Positions 35,377 to 45,147 of a DNA stretch of 64,000 nt are shown in pieces (position 1 is the stretch's first letter; the number at the start of each line of letters is the position of its first letter). A model generated the notes under the pieces. That model searched no databases. It was not told where the DNA came from and worked only from the letters and a program-made list of their open reading frames with translations. The DNA comes from Alkalibacillus almallahensis (lineage in GTDB: Bacteria; Bacillota; Bacilli; Bacillales; Alkalibacillaceae): contig NZ_JAASRU010000006.1 of the NCBI RefSeq assembly GCF_011761495.1, forward strand, positions 62,001 through 126,000, read 5' to 3'. The translations under genes were made by a program, and so were the position numbers.

Positions 35377-35418
35377 AAAGGCACGTCAGTATGTTTTCGA
35401 CATAGCTGACGTGCCTTT
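35377..35418. terminator. Bidirectional terminator between crt-like gene and asnB
   Basis: Stem AAAGGCACGTCAG / CTGACGTGCCTTT, extended by partial pairing in the loop, between two convergent genes. Confidence 0.85.
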
Positions 35419-35421
35419 AAT

Positions 35422-37269
35422 TTATGACGTCACACGCACATCATAATGACTAAGCCAATAGTTCACCTGCCAAAGATGTGCCAATAATTGGGGTCCTGTC
35501 ATTAGCTGACCATACCATGGTTTGCGATAAGCTTTTCCCTCTGTTTCTATTAATTCAGTGATCTGTTCTTTCGAAACAAAATCAAATATAGGCGATTGTG
35601 AATCTTTCAAAACGTCATTCATCATCGAAACGACCAATTCTGTGTACTTCGGTTGGAAAGTCTTCGGATAAGGACTTTTCTTGCGATATAAGACCTCCTG
35701 CGGTAATAAGCCTTCTAGAGCATAACGCAATAGCCCTTTTTCATAGCCACCTGCTTGCTTCATTTCCCACGGAACATTCCAAACATATTCAACTAAATGA
35801 TGATCCGCAAATGGAACCCTTACTTCTAGTGTTGCGCCCATACTCATCCGATCTTTCCGTTCAAGCAATTGCGCCATAAACCACTGCATATTCACATAAA
35901 AAAGAGCCCGCCGCTCTTGATCTTGGTTACTCTCGCCCATTAATTGTGGTGTCTCAGCTAATGTTTCATGATATCTCATGTTTGCATATTCCTGTATATT
36001 TAATCGTTTCCGCCATTCAGGGCTTAATAAGTTCTCTCGTTCCGCCAATGAGCGAATCCACGGAAATCCACCATGACTTTGATCAAAACCATCTTGAAAC
36101 CAAGGGTACCCACCGAAGATCTCATCTGCACATTCTCCAGATAAACTAACAGTCGTCTTTGATTTTATTTGCTCACAAAACCATAATAATGATGAATCCA
36201 CATCTGCCATACCTGGTGCGTCTCTCATGATCACGGCATCCTTTAAGTAACCAGCCAAGTTTTCTTCACTGATATAACAGTTGTGATGGTCCGTGCCAAA
36301 TCGATCAGCGATAATTGAGGTAAAATCAGCATCTGTTGTCGGTTGAAAGGCATTCGATTCGAAATGATCTCGATTTCCAAGATAATCAACTGAGAATGTT
36401 GGCAAATTCCCTTTACCTTGCCCTTCAAAGTGATTCGCCGCAACAGCTGTAATCGCACTCGAATCAACGCCGCCCGATAAAAATGTTGAAATAGGTACAT
36501 CAGAAACCAATTGTCGTTTAACTGCATCTGTGAACAACTCACGAACATTAGTCACGGTCTCTTCAAACGAATCCATGTGCTCACGACTTTCTAATTGCCA
36601 ATAGCGCCACACACGAACACCTTTCGTCGAACAAGTTAAAGCATGACCTGAACGCAATTCACGAATCTGTTTAAATAACCCATGGCCAGGCGTACGGGAT
36701 GGTCCGAGTGCAAAAACCTCTGCTAATCCGCTCTCATCAACAAGAGGCTCTATATCAGGGTGTTCTAATAAAGCTTTAATTTCTGATCCGAATAAGAATT
36801 GACCACCAATTTCACTGTAGAATAGTGGCTTCACCCCTAGTCGGTCTCGTGCCATAAACAACTCCTCTTCTGCATCATCCCAAATAGCAAAGGCGAAAAT
36901 TCCATTCAAATAATCTAAGCAATCTTTTCCCCAATGAACATAAGCTGTTAACAAAACTTCTGTATCACAGGTTGTTTGAAATTCAAATCCTTCGCGCTTT
37001 AGTTGTCGTCTTAACTCCTCCGTGTTATAAAGTTCCCCATTATAGACAATCGTATAGCGATTGCGATTATGTTCTACCGTCATTGGCTGCCTACCGTAAT
37101 CTGGGTCAATGACAGCTAATCGTTGATGACCCAATGCGACGTGATGATTCATAAAAAAGCCTTGATCATCTGTTCCTCTGTGTTGAAGTGTCTCTGTCAT
37201 TTTTTTTAACACTGGATACTGATTAGGGTTTGTCTGATTCCAATGAAACCACCCCGTTAATCCACACAT
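35422..37269 (-). CDS. asnB: Asparagine synthetase, glutamine-hydrolysing
   Basis: 615 residues. The glutaminase begins MCGLTGW with the nucleophile Cys2 exposed after Met removal; RGTDDQG and NGELYN belong to the same domain. The synthetase domain has the PPi-loop FLSGGVDSS. It makes Asn from Asp, Gln and ATP in the cytosol. Bacillus has three paralogues (asnB, asnH, asnO); the one represented here is not certain. Single gene. Confidence 0.9.
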   Translation of the reverse strand: MCGLTGWFHWNQTNPNQYPVLKKMTETLQHRGTDDQGFFMNHHVALGHQRLAVIDPDYGRQPMTVEHNRNRYTIVYNGELYNTEELRRQLKREGFEFQTTCDTEVLLTAYVHWGKDCLDYLNGIFAFAIWDDAEEELFMARDRLGVKPLFYSEIGGQFLFGSEIKALLEHPDIEPLVDESGLAEVFALGPSRTPGHGLFKQIRELRSGHALTCSTKGVRVWRYWQLESREHMDSFEETVTNVRELFTDAVKRQLVSDVPISTFLSGGVDSSAITAVAANHFEGQGKGNLPTFSVDYLGNRDHFESNAFQPTTDADFTSIIADRFGTDHHNCYISEENLAGYLKDAVIMRDAPGMADVDSSLLWFCEQIKSKTTVSLSGECADEIFGGYPWFQDGFDQSHGGFPWIRSLAERENLLSPEWRKRLNIQEYANMRYHETLAETPQLMGESNQDQERRALFYVNMQWFMAQLLERKDRMSMGATLEVRVPFADHHLVEYVWNVPWEMKQAGGYEKGLLRYALEGLLPQEVLYRKKSPYPKTFQPKYTELVVSMMNDVLKDSQSPIFDFVSKEQITELIETEGKAYRKPWYGQLMTGPQLLAHLWQVNYWLSHYDVRVTS

Positions 37270-37414
37270 ACGAACCGACTCCTCTCCTAATCTTCTATGT
37301 CGTTATCATATGTGATGAAGAACAAAAGTTTCATAAATAATTTTAATAACATTAGACTAAAGGGAATTAAGATTGGTATGATAAACATTAGAACATTATA
37401 AAGTGGGTTAAAAT

Positions 37415-38305
37415 ATGAAAAATCGTCATCAAAAAGCACAATTTGCATCAATTATTGGCATCGTCACTAATTTAATTCTTGCCATTATCAAAGGTGTGGC
37501 GGGTGTCTTTGGTAATAGTAAAGCCTTGATAGCTGATGCCTTTCATTCAGCATCGGATGTTGTAAGCTCAGTTGCCGTCTTAGTTGGGATACGTGCAGCA
37601 AGAAAACCACCTGACCCTGAGCATCCATATGGGCATGGTAAAGCTGAGAATATCGCAACTTTAATTGTTGCGATTTTACTGGTTGTTGTTGGTTTCGAGA
37701 TTCTCCTTGATTCCATTACATCTTTAAGAGAACAACAAGAAAGCGCCACAAAGACGATTGCTTTATATGTCATCATCTTTTCGATTATTGTGAAAGAAGT
37801 TCTGTTTCAATATAAGAAACGACTCGGCGATAAAATTAATAGCCCTGCACTGATAGCTGATGCATGGCACCACCGATCAGATGCACTCTCTTCCTTTATT
37901 GCTCTGGCGGGTATTGGCATTGCGATGATTGGTCAACGTGCTGGCATTCCAGTTTTACAATATTTCGACCCAATTGCGGGTGCTTTAATATCGATTCTCG
38001 TCATGTGGATGGGCTTTAAAATTGGTCGCGATGCGGTCAGTGTGACGCTAGAAACAGTGCTGGATCACGGTCGAACGAAAAAATTCGAGATCACCACTGA
38101 AAAAATCGATGGTGTTAAGCGACTCGATTTATTAAATGCCAGAACCCATGGCTCCTATGTCATCATTGACGTCAAAATCAGTGTCGACCCTAATATTACA
38201 GTCGATGAAGGTCATAGTATTGCAGCTCGAGTCAAAGAACGGCTTATGGAAGATCATCAAGAAGTGCAAGACGTTTATGTTCACGTTAATCCTTATCATG
38301 AATAG
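37415..38305 (+). CDS. Cation diffusion facilitator transporter
   Basis: 296 residues, six membrane helices. Metal site motifs in helices 2 and 5: LIADAFHSASDVVSS and LIADAWHHRSDALSS. The C-terminal cytoplasmic domain (from ~205) includes ARTHGSYVIIDVKISVDPN. Exports Zn, Mn, Fe or Co in exchange for protons; specificity not evident. Single gene. Confidence 0.92.
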   Translation: MKNRHQKAQFASIIGIVTNLILAIIKGVAGVFGNSKALIADAFHSASDVVSSVAVLVGIRAARKPPDPEHPYGHGKAENIATLIVAILLVVVGFEILLDSITSLREQQESATKTIALYVIIFSIIVKEVLFQYKKRLGDKINSPALIADAWHHRSDALSSFIALAGIGIAMIGQRAGIPVLQYFDPIAGALISILVMWMGFKIGRDAVSVTLETVLDHGRTKKFEITTEKIDGVKRLDLLNARTHGSYVIIDVKISVDPNITVDEGHSIAARVKERLMEDHQEVQDVYVHVNPYHE

Positions 38306-38320
38306 TTATCTTGAACGCAA

Positions 38321-38350
38321 AAATGCCAGGAGGTTTCCCTCCTGGCATTT
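38321..38350. terminator. Bidirectional terminator between the CDF and acyl-CoA synthetase genes
   Basis: Perfect stem AAATGCCAGGAGG / CCTCCTGGCATTT with loop TTTC. Confidence 0.9.
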
Positions 38351-38352
38351 AT

Positions 38353-39927
38353 TTATTGTTGCATCTCTTGCTTTCTAAGTTCGATCCGTCTAATCTTGCC
38401 TGACGTTGTTTTCGGCAGTTCTTTGATAAACTCAAGATCACGTGGATACTTATACGGCGCCGTTAAGTCTTTAACATGGTCTTGTAACTCTTTAACAAAA
38501 CCTTCACGTTCGTGATTAACGCCATCTTTCAAGACAATAAATGCTTTCACAATCGCACCACGTACTTCATCAGGGCTAGCGACCACAGCACATTCTTGAA
38601 CATCGGGATGCTTTACTAAGGCATCTTCTACTTCAAATGGTCCAATCGTATAACCAGAACTAATAATAATATCATCACTTCGACCTTCGAACCAGAAATA
38701 TCCGTCCTCATCTTTTGTCGCTTGGTCGCCGGTTAAATAATACTCACCACGGAAAGTAGCGCTTGTTTTCTCTGGATCTTTATAATACTTCTTAAACAAG
38801 GCAGGCGTCGACTGGTGAACAGCAATATCTCCCACTTCACCAACTTTGACTGGATTACCGTCTTCATTAATGATATCCACTGAGTTACCTGGCGTTGGTT
38901 TACCCATCGAACCAGGACGAACTTCCATTCCCTTGGTCACACCGACAAGTAACGTATTTTCCGTTTGACCATAACCATCACGTACCGTTAAATTGAAATA
39001 ATGCTCAAATGTATCGATCACTTCACGATTTAATGGCTCACCAGCTGACACAGCACTATGAAGTTCACTTAGATCATAACCTCCTAGTCCGTCAACTTTT
39101 GCCATCAGACGATACTCTGTCGGTGTACAGCATAAGACGTTTATACCGTAAGACTGTAGCAATGATAGGTAAGTCGTAGGTGAGAATTTACCTTGATAAA
39201 CAAAGCCCGTCGCCCCTGAGCCTAATACTGATAAAAATGGACTCCACAACCATTTCGCCCAACCAGGACCAGCAGTTGCCCATACAAGATCTTTTTCTTG
39301 AATGCCTAACCATTTCGGCGCAGCTGTTTTCAAATGCGCATAGCCCCAACCATGTGTGTGTACGACACCTTTAGGGTTGCCCGTTGTACCAGACGTATAG
39401 GATAGAAATGCCATATCATCACGCTTCGTTTGTACCGTTTCAAACTCAGTAGAGGCTTGATCAGCTAATTCATCTAATCGGTGCCATCCTGTTTGATTGC
39501 CACCCAATATAAAGCGCGTTAGATCACTAAACTGATTAACCGCTTCAAACTCATCTGTATGAGGATAATAACTGACGACAGCTTTAACGTCACCATGCTG
39601 AATACGATACTGTAAGTCTTTTGTCTTCAACATTTCAGAACTAGGAATAACAACAAGTCCTGCTTTTAAGGCTGCAACATACACTTCATACGCCTCAATT
39701 AGGCGGGGGATCATCACCAAGACCTTATCCCCTTTATGTAAGTCTGCTTCTGTAAACACATTCGCAAATTGATTCGCTCGATTAAATAACCCTTCATAGG
39801 TTACCTTATCCTTGTTACCGTTTTCATCTTGCCACAAAATCGCATCACGTTGCGGGTCTTTTAGATACTGTTCAAATTCATTTACGATGTTGTAATATTC
39901 AGGTGCTATTAGTTGTTCTCTATTCAT
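38353..39927 (-). CDS. Acyl-CoA synthetase, MbcS-like
   Basis: 524 residues of the AMP-forming ligase family. P-loop-like motif YTSGTTGNPKGVVHTH, adenylate motif GYGQTE, hinge YLTGDQATKDEDGYFWFEGRSDD, and the catalytic lysine near the end in PKTTSGKIRR. Length and sequence recall MbcS (YtcI) of Bacillus, a methylbutyryl-CoA synthetase that activates branched short-chain acids; acetate or another short acid is also possible. Confidence 0.82.
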   Translation of the reverse strand: MNREQLIAPEYYNIVNEFEQYLKDPQRDAILWQDENGNKDKVTYEGLFNRANQFANVFTEADLHKGDKVLVMIPRLIEAYEVYVAALKAGLVVIPSSEMLKTKDLQYRIQHGDVKAVVSYYPHTDEFEAVNQFSDLTRFILGGNQTGWHRLDELADQASTEFETVQTKRDDMAFLSYTSGTTGNPKGVVHTHGWGYAHLKTAAPKWLGIQEKDLVWATAGPGWAKWLWSPFLSVLGSGATGFVYQGKFSPTTYLSLLQSYGINVLCCTPTEYRLMAKVDGLGGYDLSELHSAVSAGEPLNREVIDTFEHYFNLTVRDGYGQTENTLLVGVTKGMEVRPGSMGKPTPGNSVDIINEDGNPVKVGEVGDIAVHQSTPALFKKYYKDPEKTSATFRGEYYLTGDQATKDEDGYFWFEGRSDDIIISSGYTIGPFEVEDALVKHPDVQECAVVASPDEVRGAIVKAFIVLKDGVNHEREGFVKELQDHVKDLTAPYKYPRDLEFIKELPKTTSGKIRRIELRKQEMQQ

Positions 39928-40071
39928 ATAATCACCCTTTCATTATTGTATAAATCTGATTATACCAAATTTTCTTAAAATATAAATAATTATTTTATAA
40001 TTATCTTAATTGTCATTTTTCGTTCGGGTATTCTTTTGCTAAGATAGAGTTAACACGAAAGGAGCGATTCG

Positions 40072-40452
40072 ATGAAAAAAGTTTATGCAACAAGTCAAGC
40101 ACCAGAAGCGATTGGTCCCTACTCTCAAGCCGTTGAGGTCGACAGTACGATCTATATTTCCGGTCAGATTCCTCTCGTCCCAGAAACAATGGAGATTGTA
40201 GGCGAATCTGTTGAAGAGCAAACCCACCAAGTGATGAAAAACATTGGTGCTATACTTGATCAAACGGGGTTAACGTATGATCACCTAGTTAAATTAACCA
40301 TCTTACTTGATGACATGGGTGATTTTGCGACGGTAAATGATATCTATGCGAGCTATTTATATGAACCTTATCCTGCTCGAGCGGCATATGAAGTCAGCCA
40401 ATTACCGAAAAACGTTAAAGTCGAGATTGAAGGCATCGCCAAACGCTTCTAA
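40072..40452 (+). CDS. ridA: RidA-family enamine/imine deaminase
   Basis: 126 residues, complete. PEAIGPYSQAVEVDSTIYISGQIPL and the C-terminal YPARAAYEVSQLPKNVKVEIEGIA with the catalytic Arg are diagnostic. It hydrolyses reactive 2-aminoacrylate-type intermediates from PLP enzymes. Behind AAAGGAG. Single gene. Confidence 0.95.
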   Translation: MKKVYATSQAPEAIGPYSQAVEVDSTIYISGQIPLVPETMEIVGESVEEQTHQVMKNIGAILDQTGLTYDHLVKLTILLDDMGDFATVNDIYASYLYEPYPARAAYEVSQLPKNVKVEIEGIAKRF

Positions 40453-40465
40453 ACTGGCCGATTAT

Positions 40466-40491
40466 GAGGTACTAAGAATTCATGGTACCTC
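40466..40491 (+). terminator. Weak hairpin after ridA
   Basis: GAGGTAC / GTACCTC arms with a 12-base loop that contains GAATTC. No T-run follows, so termination is doubtful. Confidence 0.35.
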
Positions 40492-40639
40492 TAAGGTCAT
40501 TTCACTAGCCAAATAATAAAAATCCATGTATCATAAAAAGTGTAAATTTATTTGATTTTTTTGAGAACTATCAAATAGTTTCAATTAAATCTATTAGTCT
40601 TTTGAGCTACTTTTTCACTATAGTTTTGTCACAGTTTAT

Positions 40640-40683
40640 TTATAATTATTTTAATTTACAAATCTATATAAATTAGTTAATAT
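40640..40683 (+). promoter_or_regulatory. PerR-like box and promoter of katA
   Basis: TTATAATTATTTTAA (40640-40654) differs at one position from the PerR consensus TTATAATNATTATAA. Directly after it lie TTTACA (40655-40660) and TAATAT (40678-40683) with 17-base spacing. This suggests peroxide-inducible control by PerR, as for katA in other Bacilli; no perR gene is in the window. Confidence 0.65.
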
Positions 40684-40720
40684 AATAATGTATCATTTAA
40701 TTCTAAGGAGGAATTATTTT

Positions 40721-42187
40721 ATGGTAGACAAAAACAATCGTCTAACGACGTCTAGTGGCGCCCCTGTCGGCGATAATCAGAACTCTATTACAGCTGGCAA
40801 ACGTGGTCCAACACTAATTCAAGATGTTCATCTACTTGAAAAGTTAGCACACTTTGACCGCGAACGTATCCCAGAGCGTGTCGTTCACGCAAAAGGTGCA
40901 GGCGCTTTCGGTTATTTCGAAGTAACTAACGATGAAATTTCTAAGTATACAAAAGCAGATTTCTTAAACGAAAAAGGTAAACGCACACCAATGTTCGCTC
41001 GTTTCTCAACAGTTGCAGGTGAACAAGGTTCTGCTGATACACTACGCGACCCACGCGGTTTCGCATTAAAATTCTATACTGAAGAAGGTAACTATGACTT
41101 AGTTGGTAACAATACACCAATCTTCTTCATTCGTGATGCGGTTAAGTTCCCGGACTTCATCCACACACAAAAGCGTAACCCACAAACAAACTTAAAAGAC
41201 AAAAACATGGTTTGGGATTTCTGGAGTAATTCACCAGAGTCACTACACCAAGTGACGTACCTACACGGTGACCGTGGTATTCCAGCGACTTACCGTCACA
41301 TGAATGGTTACGGTAGCCACACGTATAAGTGGGTTAACGAAGAAGGAGAAGCATTCTGGGTTAAATATCACTTTGTTAGTGACCAGGGTGTGAAAGGTAT
41401 GGACGAAAGTGTCGCTGATGAAATCGCAGGTACAAACCCTGATTATCATACAGAAGACCTTTTCAATGCGATTGATAAAGGTGATTATCCTTCTTGGACA
41501 CTTTACGTACAAATCATTCCTTATAACGACTTCAAAGACTATGAATGGGATATTTTTGACGTTACTAAAACAGTAAGCAAAGAAGATTATCCTCGTATCG
41601 AAGTTGGTAAGATGGTCTTAAACCGCAACCCTGAAAACTATTTCGCAGAGGTTGAACAAGCAGCATTATCACCAGCTCACGTAGTGCCTGGTATCGAAGC
41701 ATCACCAGACAAAATGTTACAAGGACGTCTATTCTCTTACTCAGATACTCAACGTTATCGTTTAGGCGTTAACCATGAACAATTACCAGTTAACCGTCCA
41801 GTAAATGAGCAAAACAACTATCAGCGTGGCGGTTACATGCAATATGGTGATCACGGCAGCAACATCAACTATGAACCAAATAGCTATGATGACGCACCGA
41901 AAGAAGATCCAGACAGCAAAGTACAACAATTTGATGTTGAAGGTGAAGTACTACAAGCACCTTACCCTAACTCTGATCATTACACACAAGCTGGTGACTT
42001 ATATCGCCTTATGAGCGCTGATGAAAAAGATCGCCTCATCGAAGCAGTCGTAGGTCACTTAGGCCAGTGCACAATGGAAGAAGTTAAGAAACGTCAAATC
42101 GGTCACTTCTACAAAGCAGACCCTGAATACGGTCAACGTGTTGCAGACGGTCTTGGCATGGAAGTACCTGAAGATGTAAAAAAATAA
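40721..42187 (+). CDS. katA: Haem catalase (clade 3, small subunit)
   Basis: 488 residues from ATG 40721 behind AAGGAGG. Catalytic His56 in [15 protein letters not shown], Asn in [13 protein letters not shown], and the haem-ligand Tyr in [13 protein letters not shown]. It disproportionates H2O2 in the cytoplasm. Preceded by a PerR-like box, followed by a terminator and the tandem repeat. Codon use favours common, highly expressed codons. Confidence 0.96.
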   Translation: MVDKNNRLTTSSGAPVGDNQNSITAGKRGPTLIQDVHLLEKLAHFDRERIPERVVHAKGAGAFGYFEVTNDEISKYTKADFLNEKGKRTPMFARFSTVAGEQGSADTLRDPRGFALKFYTEEGNYDLVGNNTPIFFIRDAVKFPDFIHTQKRNPQTNLKDKNMVWDFWSNSPESLHQVTYLHGDRGIPATYRHMNGYGSHTYKWVNEEGEAFWVKYHFVSDQGVKGMDESVADEIAGTNPDYHTEDLFNAIDKGDYPSWTLYVQIIPYNDFKDYEWDIFDVTKTVSKEDYPRIEVGKMVLNRNPENYFAEVEQAALSPAHVVPGIEASPDKMLQGRLFSYSDTQRYRLGVNHEQLPVNRPVNEQNNYQRGGYMQYGDHGSNINYEPNSYDDAPKEDPDSKVQQFDVEGEVLQAPYPNSDHYTQAGDLYRLMSADEKDRLIEAVVGHLGQCTMEEVKKRQIGHFYKADPEYGQRVADGLGMEVPEDVKK

Positions 42188-42200
42188 ACTTTGACTGATA

Positions 42201-42232
42201 AACCAGCCGCATAACGTTGCGGCTGGTTTTTT
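42201..42232 (+). terminator. katA terminator
   Basis: Stem AACCAGCCGCA / TGCGGCTGGTT followed by TTTTTTG. Confidence 0.9.
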
Positions 42233-42245
42233 GTGTGTTCATTTT

Positions 42246-42350
42246 CTCCATACGGCGAGTTGCTTGCTCCATACGGCGAGTTGCTTGCTCCATACGGCGA
42301 GTTGCTTGCTCCATACGGCGAGTTGCTTGCTCCATACGGCGAGTTGCTTT
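42246..42350. repeat. Five tandem copies of a 21-bp unit
   Basis: The unit CTCCATACGGCGAGTTGCTT plus G is repeated five times without spacers; only the last base of the fifth copy differs. The 21-base length keeps every frame open through the array, which explains spurious ORFs there. It lies between the katA and hemerythrin terminators, outside any gene. A possible VNTR locus. Confidence 0.9.
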
Positions 42351-42389
42351 AAAAAAGGATCGAGCGCAACATGCGCTCGATCCTTTTTT
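42351..42389 (-). terminator. Terminator of the oxidase-hemerythrin operon
   Basis: Perfect 18-base stem AAAAAAGGATCGAGCGCA / TGCGCTCGATCCTTTTTT, overlapping the hemerythrin stop codon at 42388-42390. Confidence 0.9.
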
Positions 42390-42846
42390 AAAACCCACTA
42401 TATGAATCTCTTGTAAACTGACCATTAGCTTGATATAAATACTTTTCTGGTATTTGTTCTTCCACTTTCGGAAATAGATCACGTTCTTCAAAACGGATAT
42501 GATCTTGTAATAATTGACCTAACGTTTGCATCTCTTCTGTCATAGCACGCGTTGAGTGTCTAAGTTGATGAATATAGCCACGAACCTGCGCATGCTCATA
42601 TAACATGCGTTTTACTGATTCATGATCAATCTCTTCACCATACGCGAGATAAAGAGGAATCAGCACTGTTTCTTCATCATGAAAATGTTGATCACCGTCT
42701 TTCTCCCAAAACTCAATCAACTGCCTCAACATTTCACGATATGAGTGCTTCTGTTTATCCGTACCCACTTGAGTCATATTCACAGCCATCACTAAGGCAT
42801 GATGGTGGTGATGGGACAGAGGATATAATGATTCATGTCGTTTCAT
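42388..42846 (-). CDS. Hemerythrin-domain protein
   Basis: 152 residues. HHE-type iron ligands are spread over the expected helices: SHHHHHALVMAVNM, QHFHDEETVLIPL and LLQDHIRFEERDLFP. Binds a di-iron centre that may carry O2 or handle NO. It starts 20 bases after the oxidase subunit I gene, behind AAAGGAGG, with no terminator between, so it is the last gene of the oxidase operon. Confidence 0.85.
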   Translation of the reverse strand: MKRHESLYPLSHHHHHALVMAVNMTQVGTDKQKHSYREMLRQLIEFWEKDGDQHFHDEETVLIPLYLAYGEEIDHESVKRMLYEHAQVRGYIHQLRHSTRAMTEEMQTLGQLLQDHIRFEERDLFPKVEEQIPEKYLYQANGQFTRDSYSGF

Positions 42847-42866
42847 ATTAGAAGCCTCCTTTTATA

Positions 42867-44498
42867 TTACCAGAATTTATAACCTGGAGAACCTGGTGCA
42901 GGATTTTGAATAATATCAAATACTGGGATGGTATATGCAACTAAAATCAACGCAATCGCAATCCCAATCCACAGTTTCCAGTTTTCCAAAAGTTTCGGAG
43001 GGTTAGTACTTTCATCTAAGGCTGTGCCAATTGGAAATTCTTCTTGACCTAATGGTTCAGTTTTAGCTAAGCGAATAATTAATATGATAAACATAAAGAT
43101 TGAGAACAATAATAATGTTCCACCTACAGCCATCGCCGTCTCATAACTCCCCCACTGGCTAGCGACTTCATGACCGTTGTAATCAGTGTTTTGCGTACGA
43201 CGCGGATTGCCTGATAATCCTGAGAAGTGCATAGCTGCTGACATGATAAACATACCTATTGTCCACAATACAATTTGGAAATTAGCCAAACTGTTCATTC
43301 GTTTCGTCAGCACGCGCCCTTTCAAATGCGGCACCAACCAATAAGCAATTCCAAAGAACGTTAAGATCACTGTTGCTCCTATTGTAATATGGAAATGACC
43401 TGTGACCCAAATTGTATTATGAATGACTTGGTTCATTTGATGACTCGCATTAATAATACCGCCTGCTCCAGCTGGAATGAAGAATGCCATACCAATAAAT
43501 GCCGAAAGAAAACGGACGTCACTCCACGGTAAACCTTTAAACCAACCGAATACTCCTTTATATCCTTTTTCACGTCCAGCCAACTCAAAGCTTGCAAACA
43601 TAGAAAAGGCAGTCATTAATGATGGTAGGATCACTGCGAATGTTAAGATAACTTGTAAGAACTTCCACGCCTCACTGATCCCTGGTTCTGTTAGCTGATG
43701 GTGGAAACCAACAGGGATTGAGAATAAAATAAATAATAAAAAGGCTAATCGTGCTAATGAATCACTAAATATTTTACCACCAATCACTTTTGGTACGACT
43801 ACATACCACGCCATATAAGCTGGTAGTAACCAGAAGTAAACCAATGGATGCCCAAAATACCAGAATAATGTTCTACTTAAGGTAACATTGATCTCCTCAG
43901 ACCAACCCAATGACCAAGGAATAAACTGAAAGAGGACTGCCGCAACTACGCCTAATGTTGCAATTAACCATAAGACGATTGTTGCAACTGCCATAAACGC
44001 AAATAAAGGCGTCTTTTGACCAGGATTGGCTTTTCGCCAACCATTATATTGAGAAATGATCGCATAACTAGCAAAATACGTTCCGACAATTAATAAAGCT
44101 AATGCTATATAAAACAAAGGTGATGCTTGTAAAGGTGCATAGAAGGTATAAAGTACGGTTGCCTTATTCATTAAAATCATCACGACACCAAGAACCGTAC
44201 CAACTATCATTAGAAGGTAACCAATCCATGCTGCTTTACGTCGATGCGATGTGAATTCACCTGTAGTGCGTGATATCCCAGCATACATAAAGCCAAAAAT
44301 AAACAATGTCGTAAACACTAATGCTAACAATACGCCGTGAGCTGTTAAAACTTGATAATAATTTAATTTAAAAGGTAACGTAATTGATTCACTACGTACT
44401 AAAGTCTGTAATAACCCTAATGATCCGCCAATAAATAGTGCGACAAACGCCGCGTAAATATGATATAAGCTTAGCTTTACGTCATTTTGATGACCCAC
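42867..44498 (-). CDS. ba3-type cytochrome c oxidase subunit I
   Basis: 543 residues, ~13 membrane helices. Haem and CuB ligands are seen in AHGVLLALVF, the Tyr-His cross-link helix WYFGHPLVYFWLLPAYMAWY and WVTGHFHITIGA. The sequence is of the divergent B (ba3/CbaA) type as in Thermus and Natronomonas, not the caa3 type. Reduces O2 at the membrane with high affinity. GTG start at 44498 abuts the subunit II stop, implying translational coupling. Confidence 0.92.
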   Translation of the reverse strand: MGHQNDVKLSLYHIYAAFVALFIGGSLGLLQTLVRSESITLPFKLNYYQVLTAHGVLLALVFTTLFIFGFMYAGISRTTGEFTSHRRKAAWIGYLLMIVGTVLGVVMILMNKATVLYTFYAPLQASPLFYIALALLIVGTYFASYAIISQYNGWRKANPGQKTPLFAFMAVATIVLWLIATLGVVAAVLFQFIPWSLGWSEEINVTLSRTLFWYFGHPLVYFWLLPAYMAWYVVVPKVIGGKIFSDSLARLAFLLFILFSIPVGFHHQLTEPGISEAWKFLQVILTFAVILPSLMTAFSMFASFELAGREKGYKGVFGWFKGLPWSDVRFLSAFIGMAFFIPAGAGGIINASHQMNQVIHNTIWVTGHFHITIGATVILTFFGIAYWLVPHLKGRVLTKRMNSLANFQIVLWTIGMFIMSAAMHFSGLSGNPRRTQNTDYNGHEVASQWGSYETAMAVGGTLLLFSIFMFIILIIRLAKTEPLGQEEFPIGTALDESTNPPKLLENWKLWIGIAIALILVAYTIPVFDIIQNPAPGSPGYKFW

Positions 44499-44966
44499 TT
44501 ACTTCACCTCCAATTGAGCACTCATGAAATGGTGACCCGTTCCACAATATTCATTACACAAGATTAAATACTCGCCCGTCTCATCAAAGGTATAAGTTGT
44601 TGAATTAACATACCCAGGTGTTGCCATCATATTGACTGTTGTCCCCGCAATTTCAAAACCATGCACTACATCTTTTGAGGTTATTTTAAAGTGCAACGTT
44701 GCACCTTCAGGTATTGTGATCTCATTAGGAGTGAATCCATAAGACTGTAAAATCATCACTAACTCATATTCATTTTCCCCAATTTCATGTAAACCTGGGT
44801 CATCAAACGGTTCCGTTTCTTCAAGATTTTGCGGATCCACTTTTGTTAAATCACTCGGAGCCCCGTGTCCAGAAGCAAAAGCTTGAATACCGACAGTTGT
44901 TAAAAATGCGACTAACGTGATAAATCCAATTGCTAACCAAACTTTCTCTAACTTGTGTACATGCAT
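44499..44966 (-). CDS. ba3-type cytochrome c oxidase subunit II (CuA)
   Basis: 155 residues: a single N-terminal membrane helix (VWLAIGFITLVAFLTTVGI), then the cupredoxin domain with the CuA ligands CNEYCGTGHHFM and an earlier His in DVVHGFEI. Short, with one helix only, as in ba3 oxidases. It accepts electrons from cytochrome c. Second gene of the operon. Confidence 0.93.
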   Translation of the reverse strand: MHVHKLEKVWLAIGFITLVAFLTTVGIQAFASGHGAPSDLTKVDPQNLEETEPFDDPGLHEIGENEYELVMILQSYGFTPNEITIPEGATLHFKITSKDVVHGFEIAGTTVNMMATPGYVNSTTYTFDETGEYLILCNEYCGTGHHFMSAQLEVK

Positions 44967-44994
44967 AAACTCACTCTCCTCTCTTATTTATGAA

Positions 44995-45117
44995 TTACAT
45001 AAATCCAATAAAGATTCCGATCCACATCAATGTAATAATAATTCCAACGATTAAAACCGAAATAAACGTGCCATAAAGCTTCGGTTCATTTTGGTCCGAC
45101 TTCTTTCTTGAGCTCAT
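44995..45117 (-). CDS. ba3-type oxidase small subunit IIa
   Basis: 40 residues, found by reading the gap upstream of subunit II: MSSRKKSDQNEPKLYGTFIS then VLIVGIIITLMWIGIFIGFM. The EPKLYGT lead and single helix are what I expect of the cytochrome oxidase subunit 2A family, the extra small subunit of ba3 oxidases. GGGGGCAT precedes the ATG. First gene of the operon, downstream of the Crp/Fnr-controlled promoter. Confidence 0.85.
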   Translation of the reverse strand: MSSRKKSDQNEPKLYGTFISVLIVGIIITLMWIGIFIGFM

Positions 45118-45147
45118 ATCAATGCCCCCTCTTAAGAATCTAATCTC

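Noticed and set aside
42246-42350. CRISPR array
   Set aside because: The repeats are contiguous 21-base units with no unique spacers, and no cas gene is in the window.
42084-42491. ORFs running through the tandem repeat with seven-residue repeats such as MEQATRR
   Set aside because: The 21-base unit is divisible by three and has no stop, so all frames stay open. The frame runs antisense into katA and hemerythrin; no ribosome site.
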